Shown here one piece after another: positions 9,494-20,717 of a DNA stretch of 64,000 nucleotides. A program made the translations under genes and the position numbers. The DNA is from Mycoplasma sp. (lineage in GTDB: Bacteria; Bacillota_I; Bacilli_A; Mycoplasmatales; Metamycoplasmataceae). Under the pieces are notes generated by a model that saw nothing but the letters and a program-made list of their open reading frames with translations, was not told the DNA's origin and did not search any database. Positions within the stretch are counted from its first letter, which is position 1, and the number at the start of each line of letters is the position of its first letter. Location: positions 62,001 through 126,000 of the forward strand of contig JAAVAX010000010.1 in assembly GCA_014803855.1 (NCBI GenBank), in the 5' to 3' direction.

Positions 9494-11470
9494 TTATTGT
9501 TCTGATTCTAACTCTAAAATGATATCTCTTATTTGAGTAGCTCTTTCAAAGTCAAGTTTATCTGCTGCAACTTTCATCTCTTTTCTTAAATTGCTAATAA
9601 TTTTTTCAAATTCATCCTGTTTTGATTTTGATTTAGATTTTTGCCTTTGTAATAATTCCACAGCATTTGTTATATCATGCCCTTCAATTGGTTCAAAAAT
9701 TGGTTTGGAAATTGTTTTAGGTGTGATATTCTGTTTTTTATTATATTCAATCTGAATTGCTCTTTTCATCTTATTATCTTCAATTGTTTCTTTCATACTT
9801 TTACTAATTGAATTAGCATAAAATATTACTCGTCCTTTTTCATTTCTTGCAGCACGACCAACTATTTGAATTAATGAAGATTTAGACCTAAAAAATGATT
9901 CCTTATCAGCATCTAGAACCATAATTAAACTAACTTCAGGTAAATCTATTCCTTCTCTTAATAAATTGATTCCTATAACCACATCATAAATTCCTTTTCT
10001 TAATTTCCTTAGAATTTCATTTCTTTCCAATGTTTTATGTTCAGAATGAATATAAGCAATTTTAATTTTCTTTGATTGAAAATATTTTGTTAATTCCTCA
10101 GCAGTTTTTTTTGTTGTAGTTACTATAATAGTTCTCAGTTTATTTTTAATTTGATTTTGAATCTCATCATACATATCATCTACTTGATTTGTTGATGGGT
10201 GAATTTCAATGATAGGGTCCAAAAGTCCTGTGGGTCTAATATATTGTGTTACAACTTCTCCATTAGTTAAATCTAATTCATAATTTCCAGGTGTAGCTGA
10301 AATGAAAATTTTTTGAAAATCATATTTTTCAAATTCTTCAAATTTCAAAGGTCTATTATCTAATGCAGAAGGTAATCTAAAACCATATTCAACAAGATTT
10401 AGTTTTCTTGATCTATCTCCATTATACATACCATTTAATTGTGGAATCATCATATGTGATTCATCAATAATTAATAATGTGTCTTTAGGTAAATAATCAA
10501 AAAGTGTATATGGCTTTTCACCTTCTTTTCTTCTATCAATATGTCTTGAATAATTTTCTATTCCTGAACAATGCCCAAATTCTCTTAATGAATCAATATC
10601 ATTATTTGTTCTATCTTTTAATCTTTGATATTCTAGATGTTTTTCCTGCTTCTTAAATTCTTTTAACCTTTGCTCAAGTTCTAATTCAATTAATTGTATT
10701 GTTCCATCAATATTATCTGATTGAATAACATATGAACTTGCAGGATAAATTAGTGCTTTATTTTCTTTGGAAATAACCTTTTTTGTAAGTGGATCTATTT
10801 TTGATATAGCATCTATAGTATCATCAAAAAATTCAATTCTTAAATTATAATTATTAGTTCATCCAGGAGATAATTCTACAACATCACCTTTAACACTAAA
10901 TTCTCCTGGTTCTATGGAAATTGGATTTCTTACATATTGTTGTTGAATTAAATTTACAAAGAAATCATTTCTTTTAATTTTTTGATTGACCTCAATTGTA
11001 AGAAATGATTCTTCATATTCTTCAGGTTTATTGGCACCATAAATTGCAGCAACAGATGCCACCACTATTGTGTCTCTAGATGTTAACAAGGAATTCATTG
11101 TTGACATTCTCATCATTTCTAAATCATGATTTGTCTTTGAAGTTTTTTCAACATAAACATCAGTTCTAGGCAAGTATGCTTCAGGACGATAGTAATCAAA
11201 GTAGGAAACAAAATATTCTACATTATTATTAGGAAAAAAGGTTTTTAATTCAGAATAAAGTTGTGAGGCTAGTGTCTTATTATGTGATAAAACTAATACA
11301 GGTCTTTGAACACTATTAATAACATTTGCAATTGTAAAAGTTTTACCACTACCTGTTACCCCTAAAAGAACTTGATTTTTAACATTATCATTTACACCCT
11401 TTACTAATTTTTTAATAGCTTCAGGTTGATCACCAGAAGGTTTAAAATTTGTTTCCAATTTTAATGACAT
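9494..11470 (-). CDS. uvrB: Excinuclease ABC subunit B
   Basis: The 658-residue protein is full length for UvrB. Walker A GVTGSGKT is at residues 37-44. The beta-hairpin region ([16 protein letters not shown]) that clamps damaged DNA follows, then helicase motifs (DESHM region, [26 protein letters not shown]), and the C-terminal UVR domain that binds UvrC ([11 protein letters not shown]). It verifies damage in nucleotide excision repair. I chose ATG 11470 over the in-frame TTG two codons upstream. ATG 11470 lies 8 nt after TATAAT. Confidence 0.96.
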
Positions 11471-11478
11471 AATCAATA

Positions 11479-11484
11479 ATTATA
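11479..11484 (-). promoter_or_regulatory. -10 element of uvrB
   Basis: TATAAT on the minus strand with 8 nt to the uvrB ATG and no Shine-Dalgarno. Confidence 0.6.
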
Positions 11485-11527
11485 AAATAAAGTAAATTAA
11501 ATATAAAATTACTTTTAATTGATATCA

Positions 11528-11950
11528 TTATTTAATTTTTTTAAATGTATTGCAAATCATTAAAGCGCATTCTTTTCTATTTAGATGATTACTTACATTT
11601 TCATAGATATTTAATTTTCCTAAATACTCTTTTTCTTCATCTGGTATTTCTATTTTATTAACTAAATTTTCATAAGACTTTATTAACCTATCATTATTTT
11701 TAAAACCTTTATTTTTTATTTCCTCAATAAAAATTTCACATGAAGATAGGAAAATAGCACAACCTTGTGAAATAAATTTAAAATCAGTTTTATCATGATT
11801 GAAAAATAATTTTATTTCATCTACACATGATGAAGAATGTAAATAAACACTTTCATAATTTGGATTATTAAATTCATCTACTCTATTTCTTCTATTAATA
11901 TAATAGTCCATTATTATTTTTCTTTTTTCATCTTCATTAAATAAAATCAA
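11528..11950 (-). CDS. sufU: SufU-type iron-sulfur cluster scaffold / sulfurtransferase
   Basis: The 140-residue protein carries the three conserved Cys regions of SufU/IscU: SSSCVDEIKLF, the block QGCAIFLSSCEIF, and RKECALM near the C-terminus. The N-terminal KIIMDYYINRRN matches the family's IMDHY..PRN. No ATG precedes that motif in frame. TTG 11950 is taken as start because AAAGGAAG lies 8 nt before it; GTG 11959 is an alternative. The start lies inside the end of sufS (14-nt overlap). SufU accepts sulfur from SufS. Confidence 0.85.
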   Translation of the reverse strand: MILFNEDEKRKIIMDYYINRRNRVDEFNNPNYESVYLHSSSCVDEIKLFFNHDKTDFKFISQGCAIFLSSCEIFIEEIKNKGFKNNDRLIKSYENLVNKIEIPDEEKEYLGKLNIYENVSNHLNRKECALMICNTFKKIK

Positions 11951-13106
11951 GAAAATCACTTCCTTTACTCAATAATTCACACAAACTATCAATATCTTCT
12001 TTATTATTATAAATGTGTAATGAAACTCTTACAACTGGATTATTAATCATATTTTTTAAATATTGAGCACAAAATCATCCACTTCTAACATATACATCTT
12101 TATGACCTAAATATGATGCCAAATCTTGAGCGCTAATATTTTTAACTTCAAATAGAATTATTCTATCTTTAGGATTTGACAGTATGTTGATATCATTAAT
12201 TTTTGATAGCTCTTTATAGGCATAAGCACATAACTGGTCTAGATATTCATTCATCATATTTTTATCAATATTTTCATAAAATTTAAGTGCTTCATAAAAT
12301 CCAAAAATACCAGATAAATTTAATGTTCCAGGTTCATGTTTCAAAATTGAGTTTTTACTTTTTCAATTACCATTTTTATCAATATTTTCAACCATACCAC
12401 CACCATATTTTTTAACGCTAATTTTATTTAATAATTCTTCACAAATATAAAGTACACCAATCCCTGTTGGACCAAACATTTTATTTGAGCTAAAAGCAAT
12501 GGCATCAAAATATTTTGCATCAACTTTTTCATGACTAATTGCTTGAGCTGCATCATTTATCAAAATTGCATTATGTTTTTTTGCAAGAGAGCTCAATAGT
12601 TTTATATCAATATTATTTTGAAAATTATTGTTAGATTGAGTAAATGCAATTATTTTTGTTTTATCACTAATATCATCTATTAAATTATCAGAAAAAATAA
12701 CTTTAGCATTTTTTTGTTTTGCTACTTCAATTCATGGAACCATATGGGAAGAATGATTATATTTAGAAACAATTATTTCATCACCTTCTTTAATTAATTC
12801 AGACATTAGATTGGAAATATAATTTAGGCCATCAGTTGTCCCGGAATTAAATATTATTTCATCAGGTTTACAATTCAATAGATTTGCAACTTTAATTCTT
12901 GTTTGATCTATCTTTTGACCAACTTTAATTCCTATTTTGCTATCACTTGTACGATTAGATATGCAATATTTTGTATAAAAATCATTAATGGCTTTAATTA
13001 CTGCAATAGGTTTTTGAACAAGTGCAGCACTATCTAAATAGATAATGTTATTGTTATTTAACATTGGAAATTGTTTTCTAATTTTATTAAAATATTGTTC
13101 AATCAC
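11937..13106 (-). CDS. sufS: Cysteine desulfurase SufS (SufS/CsdA class)
   Basis: The 389-residue PLP enzyme has the cofactor Lys in SSNKMFGPTGIGVLY, the PLP-stacking His region (KYNHSSHMVPW) and the catalytic Cys in RSGWFCAQYL. It removes sulfur from cysteine and passes it to SufU for Fe-S assembly. The start is GTG 13106, preceded at 6-7 nt by AAAGGA and only 2 nt after the tlyA stop. With sufU it forms a two-gene minimal Fe-S set; no SufBCD is seen here. Confidence 0.93.
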
Positions 13107-13108
13107 TA

Positions 13109-13831
13109 TTATTCCTTTCTAAATAATCCTAAATATTCAATATTTTTACTTTTATTTCCCTTGATTGGTGATTCAATTAATTTAATCAATTTAAAATTTA
13201 ATCTATCTGCATACTCAATTATATTTTTATTTATTTCATCATGATATTTTTTATCAACATATCCACCTTTTTCTACTATTTCATATTTAGCTTCAAATTG
13301 TGGTTTAATCAAAATGACAATTTGATTTTCTTTTTCTAGAATATCTTCTTTACTCAAAACATCAAATAATTTTTTAATGCTTATAAATGATACATCACAA
13401 CAAATGAAATCAATTTTTGATTGGAACATTGAAGTATTAATTAATTTTAGGTTTGTTTTTTCTAATGAAATAATCTTATCATTGTTTCTTAATGTAAAAT
13501 CAAGTTGATTAGTCCCAGAGTCCAGTGAATAAATTATTTTGGCTCCTTTTTTTAAAAGAACCTCAGTAAAGCCACCAGTAGATGCACCAATGTCTAAACA
13601 TCTTTTATTATTTACATCTAAGTTGAATTCTTGAAATGCTTTAAGTAATTTATATGCTCCTCTACTAACTCATTCTCTCTTTTCTTTTATTCTAATAATG
13701 TCATTTTCCTTTATTTTAATTGAACCTATTAAAATTCTTTCATCATTAATTAAAACATTACCAGACATTATAAGTCCTTGAGCTTCTTTTAATTCATAAC
13801 CCATAGATACAAGTTTTTCAATTAATGTCAT
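13109..13831 (-). CDS. tlyA: TlyA-family rRNA 2'-O-methyltransferase (S4 + FtsJ-like)
   Basis: The 240-residue protein has an N-terminal S4 domain (about residues 1-60) joined to an FtsJ-like Rossmann methyltransferase with the SAM motif CLDIGASTGGFTEVLL, a DVSFIS motif and LIKPQFEA. TlyA enzymes methylate rRNA, although the family was first named hemolysin. The 5' end overlaps the upstream 156-residue gene, and sufS begins 2 nt after its stop, so this is part of a nusB-to-sufU operon. Confidence 0.88.
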
Positions 13832-14302
13832 TTATATACTCTTTAATACCTTTCTAATATATGTATTAAATTCTAGATCCTTGGTGCTAATAATTGAATT
13901 CATTCAATCATTATAATATTTGCTTTTTATATCATTTAATTTATTGAAATTATCATATGTGTAAAAAGACTTATTCTTTTTTTCATTTTTATTAAAAATT
14001 CATTTACCTCAGTTGTAATACATAAATATACCAAATGAATTTCAATCACAATTTTCAAATGGTTTTTTGAAAAATATAGAAGATGCTTTGAATACTTCTT
14101 TTCATATTTCAGGATTATTAATATTTTTATATAATTTTGTTTCTAATTGCAAAAGTTCTTCACCAGATATTGATGAGTCAAAGATGATTGATATCTTTGT
14201 TAAAATGAAAAAACATTTTCTACATTGAAGTGCTTTTTTATATGATGAATAACATTTATTTTTTTTAATTCCCTTTTTAATTGTTTTTAATTTTAAATTC
14301 AT
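13832..14302 (-). CDS. Conserved-looking hypothetical protein, 156 aa
   Basis: It is a basic, Lys/Asn-rich protein with several Trp and aromatic residues in the second half (ENCDWNSFGIFMYYNWGKW). No membrane segment or known motif was recognised. ATG 14302 has a good Shine-Dalgarno (AGGAAAAGAG) and overlaps the end of nusB by 26 nt; its stop abuts tlyA. Tight coupling on both sides shows it is translated. The location between nusB and tlyA hints at RNA metabolism, which is inference only. Confidence 0.7.
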
Positions 14303-14753
14303 TGTACTCTTTTCCTATATTATCAATCATTTTATTGACAAATTTATAGCTTTTATCATCAGGTATAAAGTCCTTTGTTATTTCTACATATTCATTGGAA
14401 ACAATACCAATGTCTAGTTTTCATAATTCAACAGATGCACATAATAAAATAGCTCTAATTAATGGATCAAGCCTATCTCAAGATCAATCTTCTCTTATAT
14501 ATTTAATAATCATTTTTTTAAATAAATCATAGTTTTTTTCTATTGTTGTTATTATTCTTGCTTGCTCTTGGCTAATTTTATTTTTATCTTTAGTTTTTAA
14601 TTTATTATAATCAAAAAGATCGTTGAATATATCTAGTTCAAATATTTCTTTTTCATTTAATTTTTTATTGAATAATTCATACATATAAACAACAATTATT
14701 GTCATTGCTCTCATATATCTTCTAACTGAATATTCTTGATTTGATGGATTCAT
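14277..14753 (-). CDS. nusB: Transcription antitermination factor NusB
   Basis: The 158-residue helical protein matches NusB. It has an N-terminal RRYMRAMTIIVVYMYEL helix, then WSWDRLDPLIRAILLCA, the SNEYVEITKDF motif equivalent to INEAVELAK.F, and KFVNKMIDNI at the end. NusB binds boxA RNA with S10 (NusE) in rRNA antitermination. ATG 14753 lies 11 nt after TATAAT; the in-frame TTG two codons earlier is less likely. It heads the nusB-hypothetical-tlyA-sufS-sufU chain. Confidence 0.88.
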
Positions 14754-14764
14754 TGTCAAACTAT

Positions 14765-14770
14765 ATTATA
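14765..14770 (-). promoter_or_regulatory. -10 element of the nusB operon
   Basis: TATAAT on the minus strand, 11 nt before the nusB ATG, with no Shine-Dalgarno between. Confidence 0.55.
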
Positions 14771-14793
14771 TATAGAATTAAATATATTAAAAA

Positions 14794-15627
14794 TTAATCA
14801 TCAACAAATTTACCTTCCTCTTTTCATTTAGTAAGCAGATCAATGTATTGATTTTCATTTTCACATTTTAAATAATCTAATAGATCTTTATCTTTGATTT
14901 CATCTCATGAGGGACTAATTCCTAATGAAGTATATTTTGAATATCATTGTTTTATTTTTTTAATATCATCAATAACTTGTTCTCTATTAACCAGATACTT
15001 GTAATTCTTTAATCTTCTCTTCTCGATTGGATACTCTTCAGGTGTAGCATAATCAGATTCTTTTAAAAATGTTGCAACTATTCAAAATTTTTCAACACCC
15101 ATTAGATATGAATAAATTTGAGCTTGTTTTAAGTAGCCATTAGGTACTCCAAAATTATTTCAATTATCATAATTTTTTTCATTAGTTGTTTTTATTTCAA
15201 TTATTATTTTATCTCTTTCAATGAAACCATCAGGAATTCCACCAACAATATCATCCTTATCTTTAAAATAATCAAAATCATACATAGTAGGAGGATATGT
15301 TGTTATTGGTGTTTCTAATTTTTGTTCAAGAACATTAATAACTTTTGGTTCTATTAGATTACCAGCATTAACATATTTTTTATCTAATATTGGTAATGAA
15401 CATCATGCTATTCTACAAAATGCTAAAAATTGTGATTTAAAACTATCTACTTCAAGTACATCACCAACTGATGAACCGCCAATTTTTTTGAAGCCAAATC
15501 TTCCCCATAATGACTTATTTAATAATTTTTCATGTAACTCTGGTGATAAGATTAATACCTTATTTTCAAAATCTAATTTATAGTCTTTATTGTTATAAAA
15601 ATGCCTTTTTGGAATGTTATTAATCAT
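14794..15627 (-). CDS. PD-(D/E)XK nuclease, YqaJ-like (mycoplasma MAGa7180-type)
   Basis: The 277-residue protein shows the nuclease core GGIPDGFI followed by IIIEIKTTN, supplying the acidic residue and the E-X-K triad. GGSSVGDVLEVDSF precedes it, typical of YqaJ/lambda-exonuclease-like folds. No recombinase partner is adjacent, so it is an orphan. The C-terminal third is Lys- and Trp-rich. The MAGa7180 family name is from memory. The start ATG 15627 is 11 nt after TATAAT. Its role in DNA repair or nucleic acid turnover is inferred. Confidence 0.75.
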
Positions 15628-15638
15628 AGTAATTAAAA

Positions 15639-15644
15639 ATTATA
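15639..15644 (-). promoter_or_regulatory. -10 element of the nuclease gene
   Basis: TATAAT on the minus strand, 11 nt before ATG 15627; no Shine-Dalgarno. Confidence 0.5.
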
Positions 15645-15676
15645 ATTTTTATTTATCTAAAAAATTTAAAAATGTA

Positions 15677-15682
15677 TATAAT
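15677..15682 (+). promoter_or_regulatory. -10 element of the first YitT gene
   Basis: TATAAT lies 10 nt before ATG 15693 and there is no Shine-Dalgarno, so a leaderless transcript is likely. It is back to back with the nuclease promoter. Confidence 0.6.
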
Positions 15683-15692
15683 GTTTTGACAT

Positions 15693-16907
15693 ATGAATAC
15701 ACAAAATAATAAGATTCAAAATCAAAATAATTCTTTTTCACAAAATGATAATAAAAATTATTTTACTTACATAAAAACAGAAAAAAAGAAAATTTTGTGA
15801 TTAATTTTTTCTTCATTTTTATTTGCATTTGCATCGACATCATTGTTGACTAAAGCATCAACACTTCAAAGTGGATTGTCTGCTGTTTCTATGACAATAT
15901 CATTAATACTTCCTATAACAAAGCCATATTTAAATTTCATTTACTTAGGTTTAAATATACCTTTGATCATTATTTTTTGAAAAAAGGTTAAAAGAAATTA
16001 TTTATTTGCAACTTTAACATTTTTAGTTTCTAATGCTATTTTTGGTTTTTTTATAGGATTTGATTTTGGAACACTAGTTGGTGGCAAAGAAATGAGTTTT
16101 GACTACATTGTTTCACAAAATATTTTTATTTTTTGTCCTCCAACTAATATTTATGAAGCTGAATATGCAAATGAACATCATATTAAGAATTTAATGACTG
16201 TAAATTGAAATGAATATAATAAATGATTATTTGATAATGATAAATTAGGGATATTTGCATTTGCACCTATTAATAATGGTAAAACTTTAGGTGTTGAAAA
16301 AGGGTGACCTATTTTTGTTTATACATTAACTGCTGTTTCTTTATTAGGTGTATCAGGTGCAACTGCATGGAAATGTGGTGGTTCAACAGGTGGAACTGAT
16401 ATTATTGCTTATTATTATTCAACTAAAAAGAAAAAACCTGTTGGTACATTTTTAATGATAATTGGTTCTTTAATTGTTACATTTTCATTGATAGTAATAT
16501 GATTACTTTCATCATGAGGACCTAATAGTATTAAGCATAATATTAATGGTTTTGAATCTTTTATAGGTTTACAAACATTATCATCTGCACTTTATGTTGT
16601 ATTATATGGAAAAATACTTAATGCTATTTATCCAAAATATGCAAAACAAGTAATAAAAATTGACACATTGAATCTTGAATTAATCAAAGATTTTTTCAAA
16701 AATATAAATTATAATCACCCTTATAAAATTCATACATTAACAAGTGGTAAAACTGGTCAGAATATTTATTCAATTGAAACAGTTGTATTATTATTAGAAG
16801 CAGAAGACTTAATTAAAGAGATTAAAAAAGTTGATCCATCTGCCTGAGTTTCTAAATTGGATGTAAGAAAAACATATGGTGGATTTGACTATTCTAAAGT
16901 TGAATAG
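15693..16907 (+). CDS. YitT family membrane protein (first of a tandem pair)
   Basis: The 404-residue protein has a hydrophilic Asn/Gln-rich N-terminus, then about five membrane helices. It carries the conserved cytoplasmic motif CGGSTGGTDIIAYYYS and a C-terminal soluble domain of about 90 residues (DUF2179-like). An enlarged outer loop (about residues 125-215) distinguishes it from its neighbour. YitT proteins are widespread in Firmicutes and Mollicutes, but their substrate is not known. It is followed by a paralogue after 44 nt. Confidence 0.87.
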
Positions 16908-16936
16908 TTTTTTAGTGTATTTTTTTATTAAAAATG

Positions 16937-16942
16937 TAAAAT
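16937..16942 (+). promoter_or_regulatory. -10 element of the second YitT gene
   Basis: TAAAAT lies 9 nt before ATG 16952 with no Shine-Dalgarno. It suggests that the second copy has its own leaderless transcript. Confidence 0.4.
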
Positions 16943-16951
16943 TTTAAAACT

Positions 16952-18022
16952 ATGCAAAACATGAATAATCAGAATGATAATACAATAATGTTTAAAAAAA
17001 GATTTGATAGTAATTATGAAGGTTTTTTTAAATATATAAGAGTTAATTGAAAAAAGGTATTAATAATAATTGTTTGTTCTATATTTTATGCTTTTGGACA
17101 AGTTCATTTTATGATGAAGGCAGGTTCAGTTTTAGATGGTGTAGAAGCTATTTCAGTTTCTATGGCTTATATAATACCAGTATTAAAACCTTATTTAACT
17201 GTATTATATTTGGCACTTAATATTCCATTGATTATTTTCTTTTGAAGAAGGGTTAAAAAAGCATTTATAATAACCACTTTAATATTTTTGTTTTTTAATG
17301 CTATTTTTGGATTTATTTTTGGATTTGAGCCAGTGGATAATTTCATTTCAAGTAAAATAATTGTTTTATGACAAAATGGAACTCCTAATAATGATGTTAA
17401 TGCAAATATTGATTTAGGATGACCTATTTTTGTCTATGTTATATTGGCTGTTGCTTGTTGTTCTCCATCAGCTGCAATTGTATGAAAATTAGGTTCTTCC
17501 ACTGGTGGAACTGATCTTATTGCATATTATATTTCTTCAAAATTAAAAAAACCTGTTGGTACATTTTTAATGTTGACTGGAACATTGATGGCAACAATAG
17601 GTATATTGTTTTTATATCTTTCTAAAAAATTTATGCCAACTCCAATTAGTAGCAATATAATTGGTTTTAATCATATTTTAGGTGGACAAACATTTGGAAC
17701 ATATTTGTATATTCTTTTAAATGGATTTGTGATTAACTTAATATATCCTAAATATAATAAAGTTGTATTGAAAATTGATACAAAAGAAATAGATAGTGTT
17801 ATTGATTTCTTACAATCTATTAATTTTTGGCACCCATATAAGATAAAAAGTTCAATAAGTGGTTATAACAAAGAGACTGTTTATTCAATAGAATCAATTG
17901 TCTTATTACTTGAATCTGATGACATAGCTAAGAAAATTAAAAATTATGTTCCAGATGCATGAATATCTATTACACCAATTTCAAGAATATATGGAAGATT
18001 TGATTATTCAAGAATTGATTAA
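16952..18022 (+). CDS. YitT family membrane protein (second of a tandem pair)
   Basis: The 356-residue protein is a diverged duplicate of its neighbour. It shares the NIPLIIFFWRRVKK helix, the motif LGSSTGGTDLIAYYIS and the C-terminal domain ending RIYGRFDYSRID, which parallels KTYGGFDYSKVE of the first copy. It lacks the enlarged outer loop. It ends 6 nt before the convergent prmC stop. The function is unassigned beyond the membrane family. Confidence 0.87.
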
Positions 18023-18028
18023 ATAGAT

Positions 18029-18751
18029 TTAAATATATTTATAAGCAAATCTATCTTTTCCATTTATATCTTTAACAATTTTATATTCTTTATTTATAAA
18101 TCAATATGAATTAATTGGGTTTATTTCTAAAATAATTAGCCCATTTTTATTTAAAAATTTATGAATATTTTCTTCAATTACCTCATAAAAATACAGTCCA
18201 TTGTTTTTGGCAAATAGAGCATGATGAGGTTCATATTTTAAAACAGAATTATTCATATTTTTTTTATCATCAAAGTGTAAATATGGTGGATTAGAAATTA
18301 TTACATCAAATTTATTTACAATATTTTCAAACATATCTGATTTAATTAGGCAAGTCAAAACATTGTTGATATTTAGGTTTATTTTTGATTGTTTAATACT
18401 TTTTTTATCTATATCAGATTGAACAACATCAATATTTGGAAAACATTTTTTTATTGCAATACCAATAAAACCAGAACCACAACATAAATCTAAAACACTT
18501 TTGTATTTATTTTTATTAATATGTTTTTTTGCAAGTTCAATTAATTCTTCAGTTTCATATCTTGGAATTAATACTTTTTTAGAAATGTCAATTTTTACAT
18601 TAGCCATTTCTATATAACCAATAATCTTTTGAATAGGTGCATTTCTTCTTAGTTTAATTTTTTCATTAAAACTAATTTTTTCTTCCAACTCATATCTTCT
18701 TTTTTCAGTTAACAATTCTTGAATTCTTTTATTTAAAATTTCCTTTTTCAT
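18029..18751 (-). CDS. prmC: Release factor glutamine methyltransferase PrmC (HemK)
   Basis: The 240-residue SAM-dependent methyltransferase has VLDLCCGSGFIGIAI for SAM binding and the amide-binding NPPY motif at residues 154-157. PrmC methylates the glutamine of the GGQ motif in RF1. It directly follows prfA (5-nt gap) on the same strand, the usual pairing of enzyme and substrate. It is about 40 residues shorter than E. coli PrmC because of a reduced N-terminal domain. Confidence 0.93.
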
Positions 18752-18756
18752 AATTT

Positions 18757-19836
18757 TTAAAATAAACCAGCTTCTTTAATTTTTTCAACTTGTTCTTCAG
18801 CTAGTAAAGCATCTATTATTTGGTTTAATTTTCCATCTAGAATAGTTCTTAAAGAACAAGAGTAAGATATTCTATGATCTGTTACTCTATCTTGTGGATA
18901 ATTATATGTTCTTATTTTTTCACTTCTAGCACCAGAACCTGCTAATTTTCTAAAAGAACCTTCTTGCTCTTTCATTTTTTTAATTTCTAAATCATGTAAT
19001 TTAATTTTTAATAATTTTAATGCTAACTCTCTATTTGCTATTTGAGATCTTCCTTCTTGAGAAGAAGAAACTATACCACTAGGAATGTGTGTTATTCTTA
19101 CTGCAGAATCAGTTGTATTAACAGATTGTCCACCAGCTCCAGAGGACCTAAATGTATCAATTTTTAAATCACTGTCTTTAATTTCAATTTCAATATCTTC
19201 ATCAATTTCAGGCATAACTGTAACTGTAGCAGTTGAAGTATGGATTCTACCTTGTGTTTCAGTAACAGGAACTCTTTGAACGCGATGAACTCCAGATTCA
19301 AATTTTAACTTTGAATAGACATTTTCACCATTGATTGAAAAAACTATTAAAGAAAAACCGCCATTTGAAGCAGGAGAAGAATCAATTAATTTTGTTTTTC
19401 AACCATTTAGCTCAGAGTATTTTGTATAAATTTTATAAAGATTACCAGCAAAGATGTTAGCCTCATCTCCACCAGCTGCACCTCTTATTTCAATTATTAC
19501 ATCTTTATCATCATTTTCATCTTTTGGTAATAATAGCAATTTTAATTTTTGTTCTAGTTCTTCAATTAATTTTTCACTATTTATTATTTCTGTTTTTGCC
19601 ATTTGAACAATGTCAGGGTCTTTTTCATTTAACAACATTTTTGAATGTTTTATATTATTTTTAGCAAATAAATATTTGTCAAAAAAATGAACAATATCTT
19701 TAACATTATTTGCTTCTTTTGTTAATTTTGTATATAACTTAATATTAGACAAAACTTCTTCTTTTTTAAGATTCTCATTTATTTCATCATATTTTCTCTT
19801 AATTTCAAATAGAGAGTCTTCCATTGTCTTTTCCAT
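18757..19836 (-). CDS. prfA: Peptide chain release factor 1
   Basis: The 359-residue RF1 is full length. The stop-codon tripeptide PVT ([17 protein letters not shown]) is near residue 190 and the peptidyl-hydrolysis motif GGQ is at 235-237. RF1 reads UAA and UAG, which fits a genome where UGA means Trp and RF2 is dispensable. ATG 19836 has TAAAAT 11 nt upstream (minus 19853-19848) and no Shine-Dalgarno. It forms an operon with prmC. Confidence 0.96.
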
Positions 19837-20045
19837 AATTAAATTTAATTTTACTATGTTTTTATTTTTATGGCAAACAACAATATTAATTTATTAAATC
19901 AATATGTAATATGCTGATGATTGAATGGCTAAAATCAAATAAAGTGAATTTATATTAATTACATTTTAATATAATATAATTGTAAGTTATATAATATCGC
20001 ATTCAATAATAGTAAGTTTGAATGTAAATAATAGGAGTAGAAAGT
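19837..20045. promoter_or_regulatory. Divergent promoter region with a 5' hairpin
   Basis: This 209-nt gap separates prfA (minus) from the plus-strand gene at 20046. Three overlapping or nearby TATAAT boxes occur at 19970-19975, 19975-19980 and 19990-19995. Immediately after the last box a 7-bp inverted repeat (CATTCAA 20000-20006 with TTGAATG 20018-20024) would form a hairpin at the very 5' end of the message. A Shine-Dalgarno AGGAG (20034-20038) follows. The hairpin may stabilise the mRNA or bind a protein. Confidence 0.5.
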
Positions 20046-20681
20046 ATGCCTTATATTATTAAGAAAATTGAAGGTGAAGAAATAAACGTAAATAACCAGG
20101 GAGTTTTAATTTTAGATAAAGAAAAAAATTTTAAATTAGAAGAAACTCATGGTAGTGGATTAAGTTATGAAAAAATTATTGAACTTAAATCTTCATTTTC
20201 TCATTTGAATTTTTTAAAAGATGTAAATTATTTAAATGATAATGAAAGAGCATTAATAATACAAGAAATTAAAGATGTTGAAAATTTCTATGAAAATATT
20301 TGAGAAAGAACTCTTATTGAATTGATGTTTATTACTCAATATTACATGTCTTTAATTTCAAATCTTCAATCTTTCGATCAAATTGTTAAAACTAATGACC
20401 AATTTGAATATTGATTTTTAAATAATGTTGAATATACAATGCTAGAAAAAATAAAAGAATTTTATATTAAAACATGTAAGGCTTATGCTGATATTTCTAC
20501 AATTAACATTTATGAACAAGATGTAGAAGCAAAAGCAAAAGATATTGTTAATAGAATTCAAAAATATCATGTTAATGATGTTAAAGAAATGCTAGAATCA
20601 AAATGAGATGAAACTTATGAAGAACATAAAAAATGAAAAATAAAAGAAGAGGAAAAAAGAAAAACAATGATCTTCGACTAA
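20046..20681 (+). CDS. Hypothetical protein, 211 aa
   Basis: It is an acidic/basic mixed, highly helical cytoplasmic protein with no signal peptide or membrane segment. It begins MPYIIKKIEGEEINVNN and ends with a charged helix (KKWKIKEEEKRKTMIFD). I recognise no family. It has its own promoter cluster, a 5' hairpin and a strong Shine-Dalgarno, so it is clearly expressed. It lies 36 nt upstream of prs and may be co-transcribed with it. Confidence 0.75.
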
Positions 20682-20717
20682 GATTCATTCATTGTTAATT
20701 TAAAAGCTAGATAAAAC

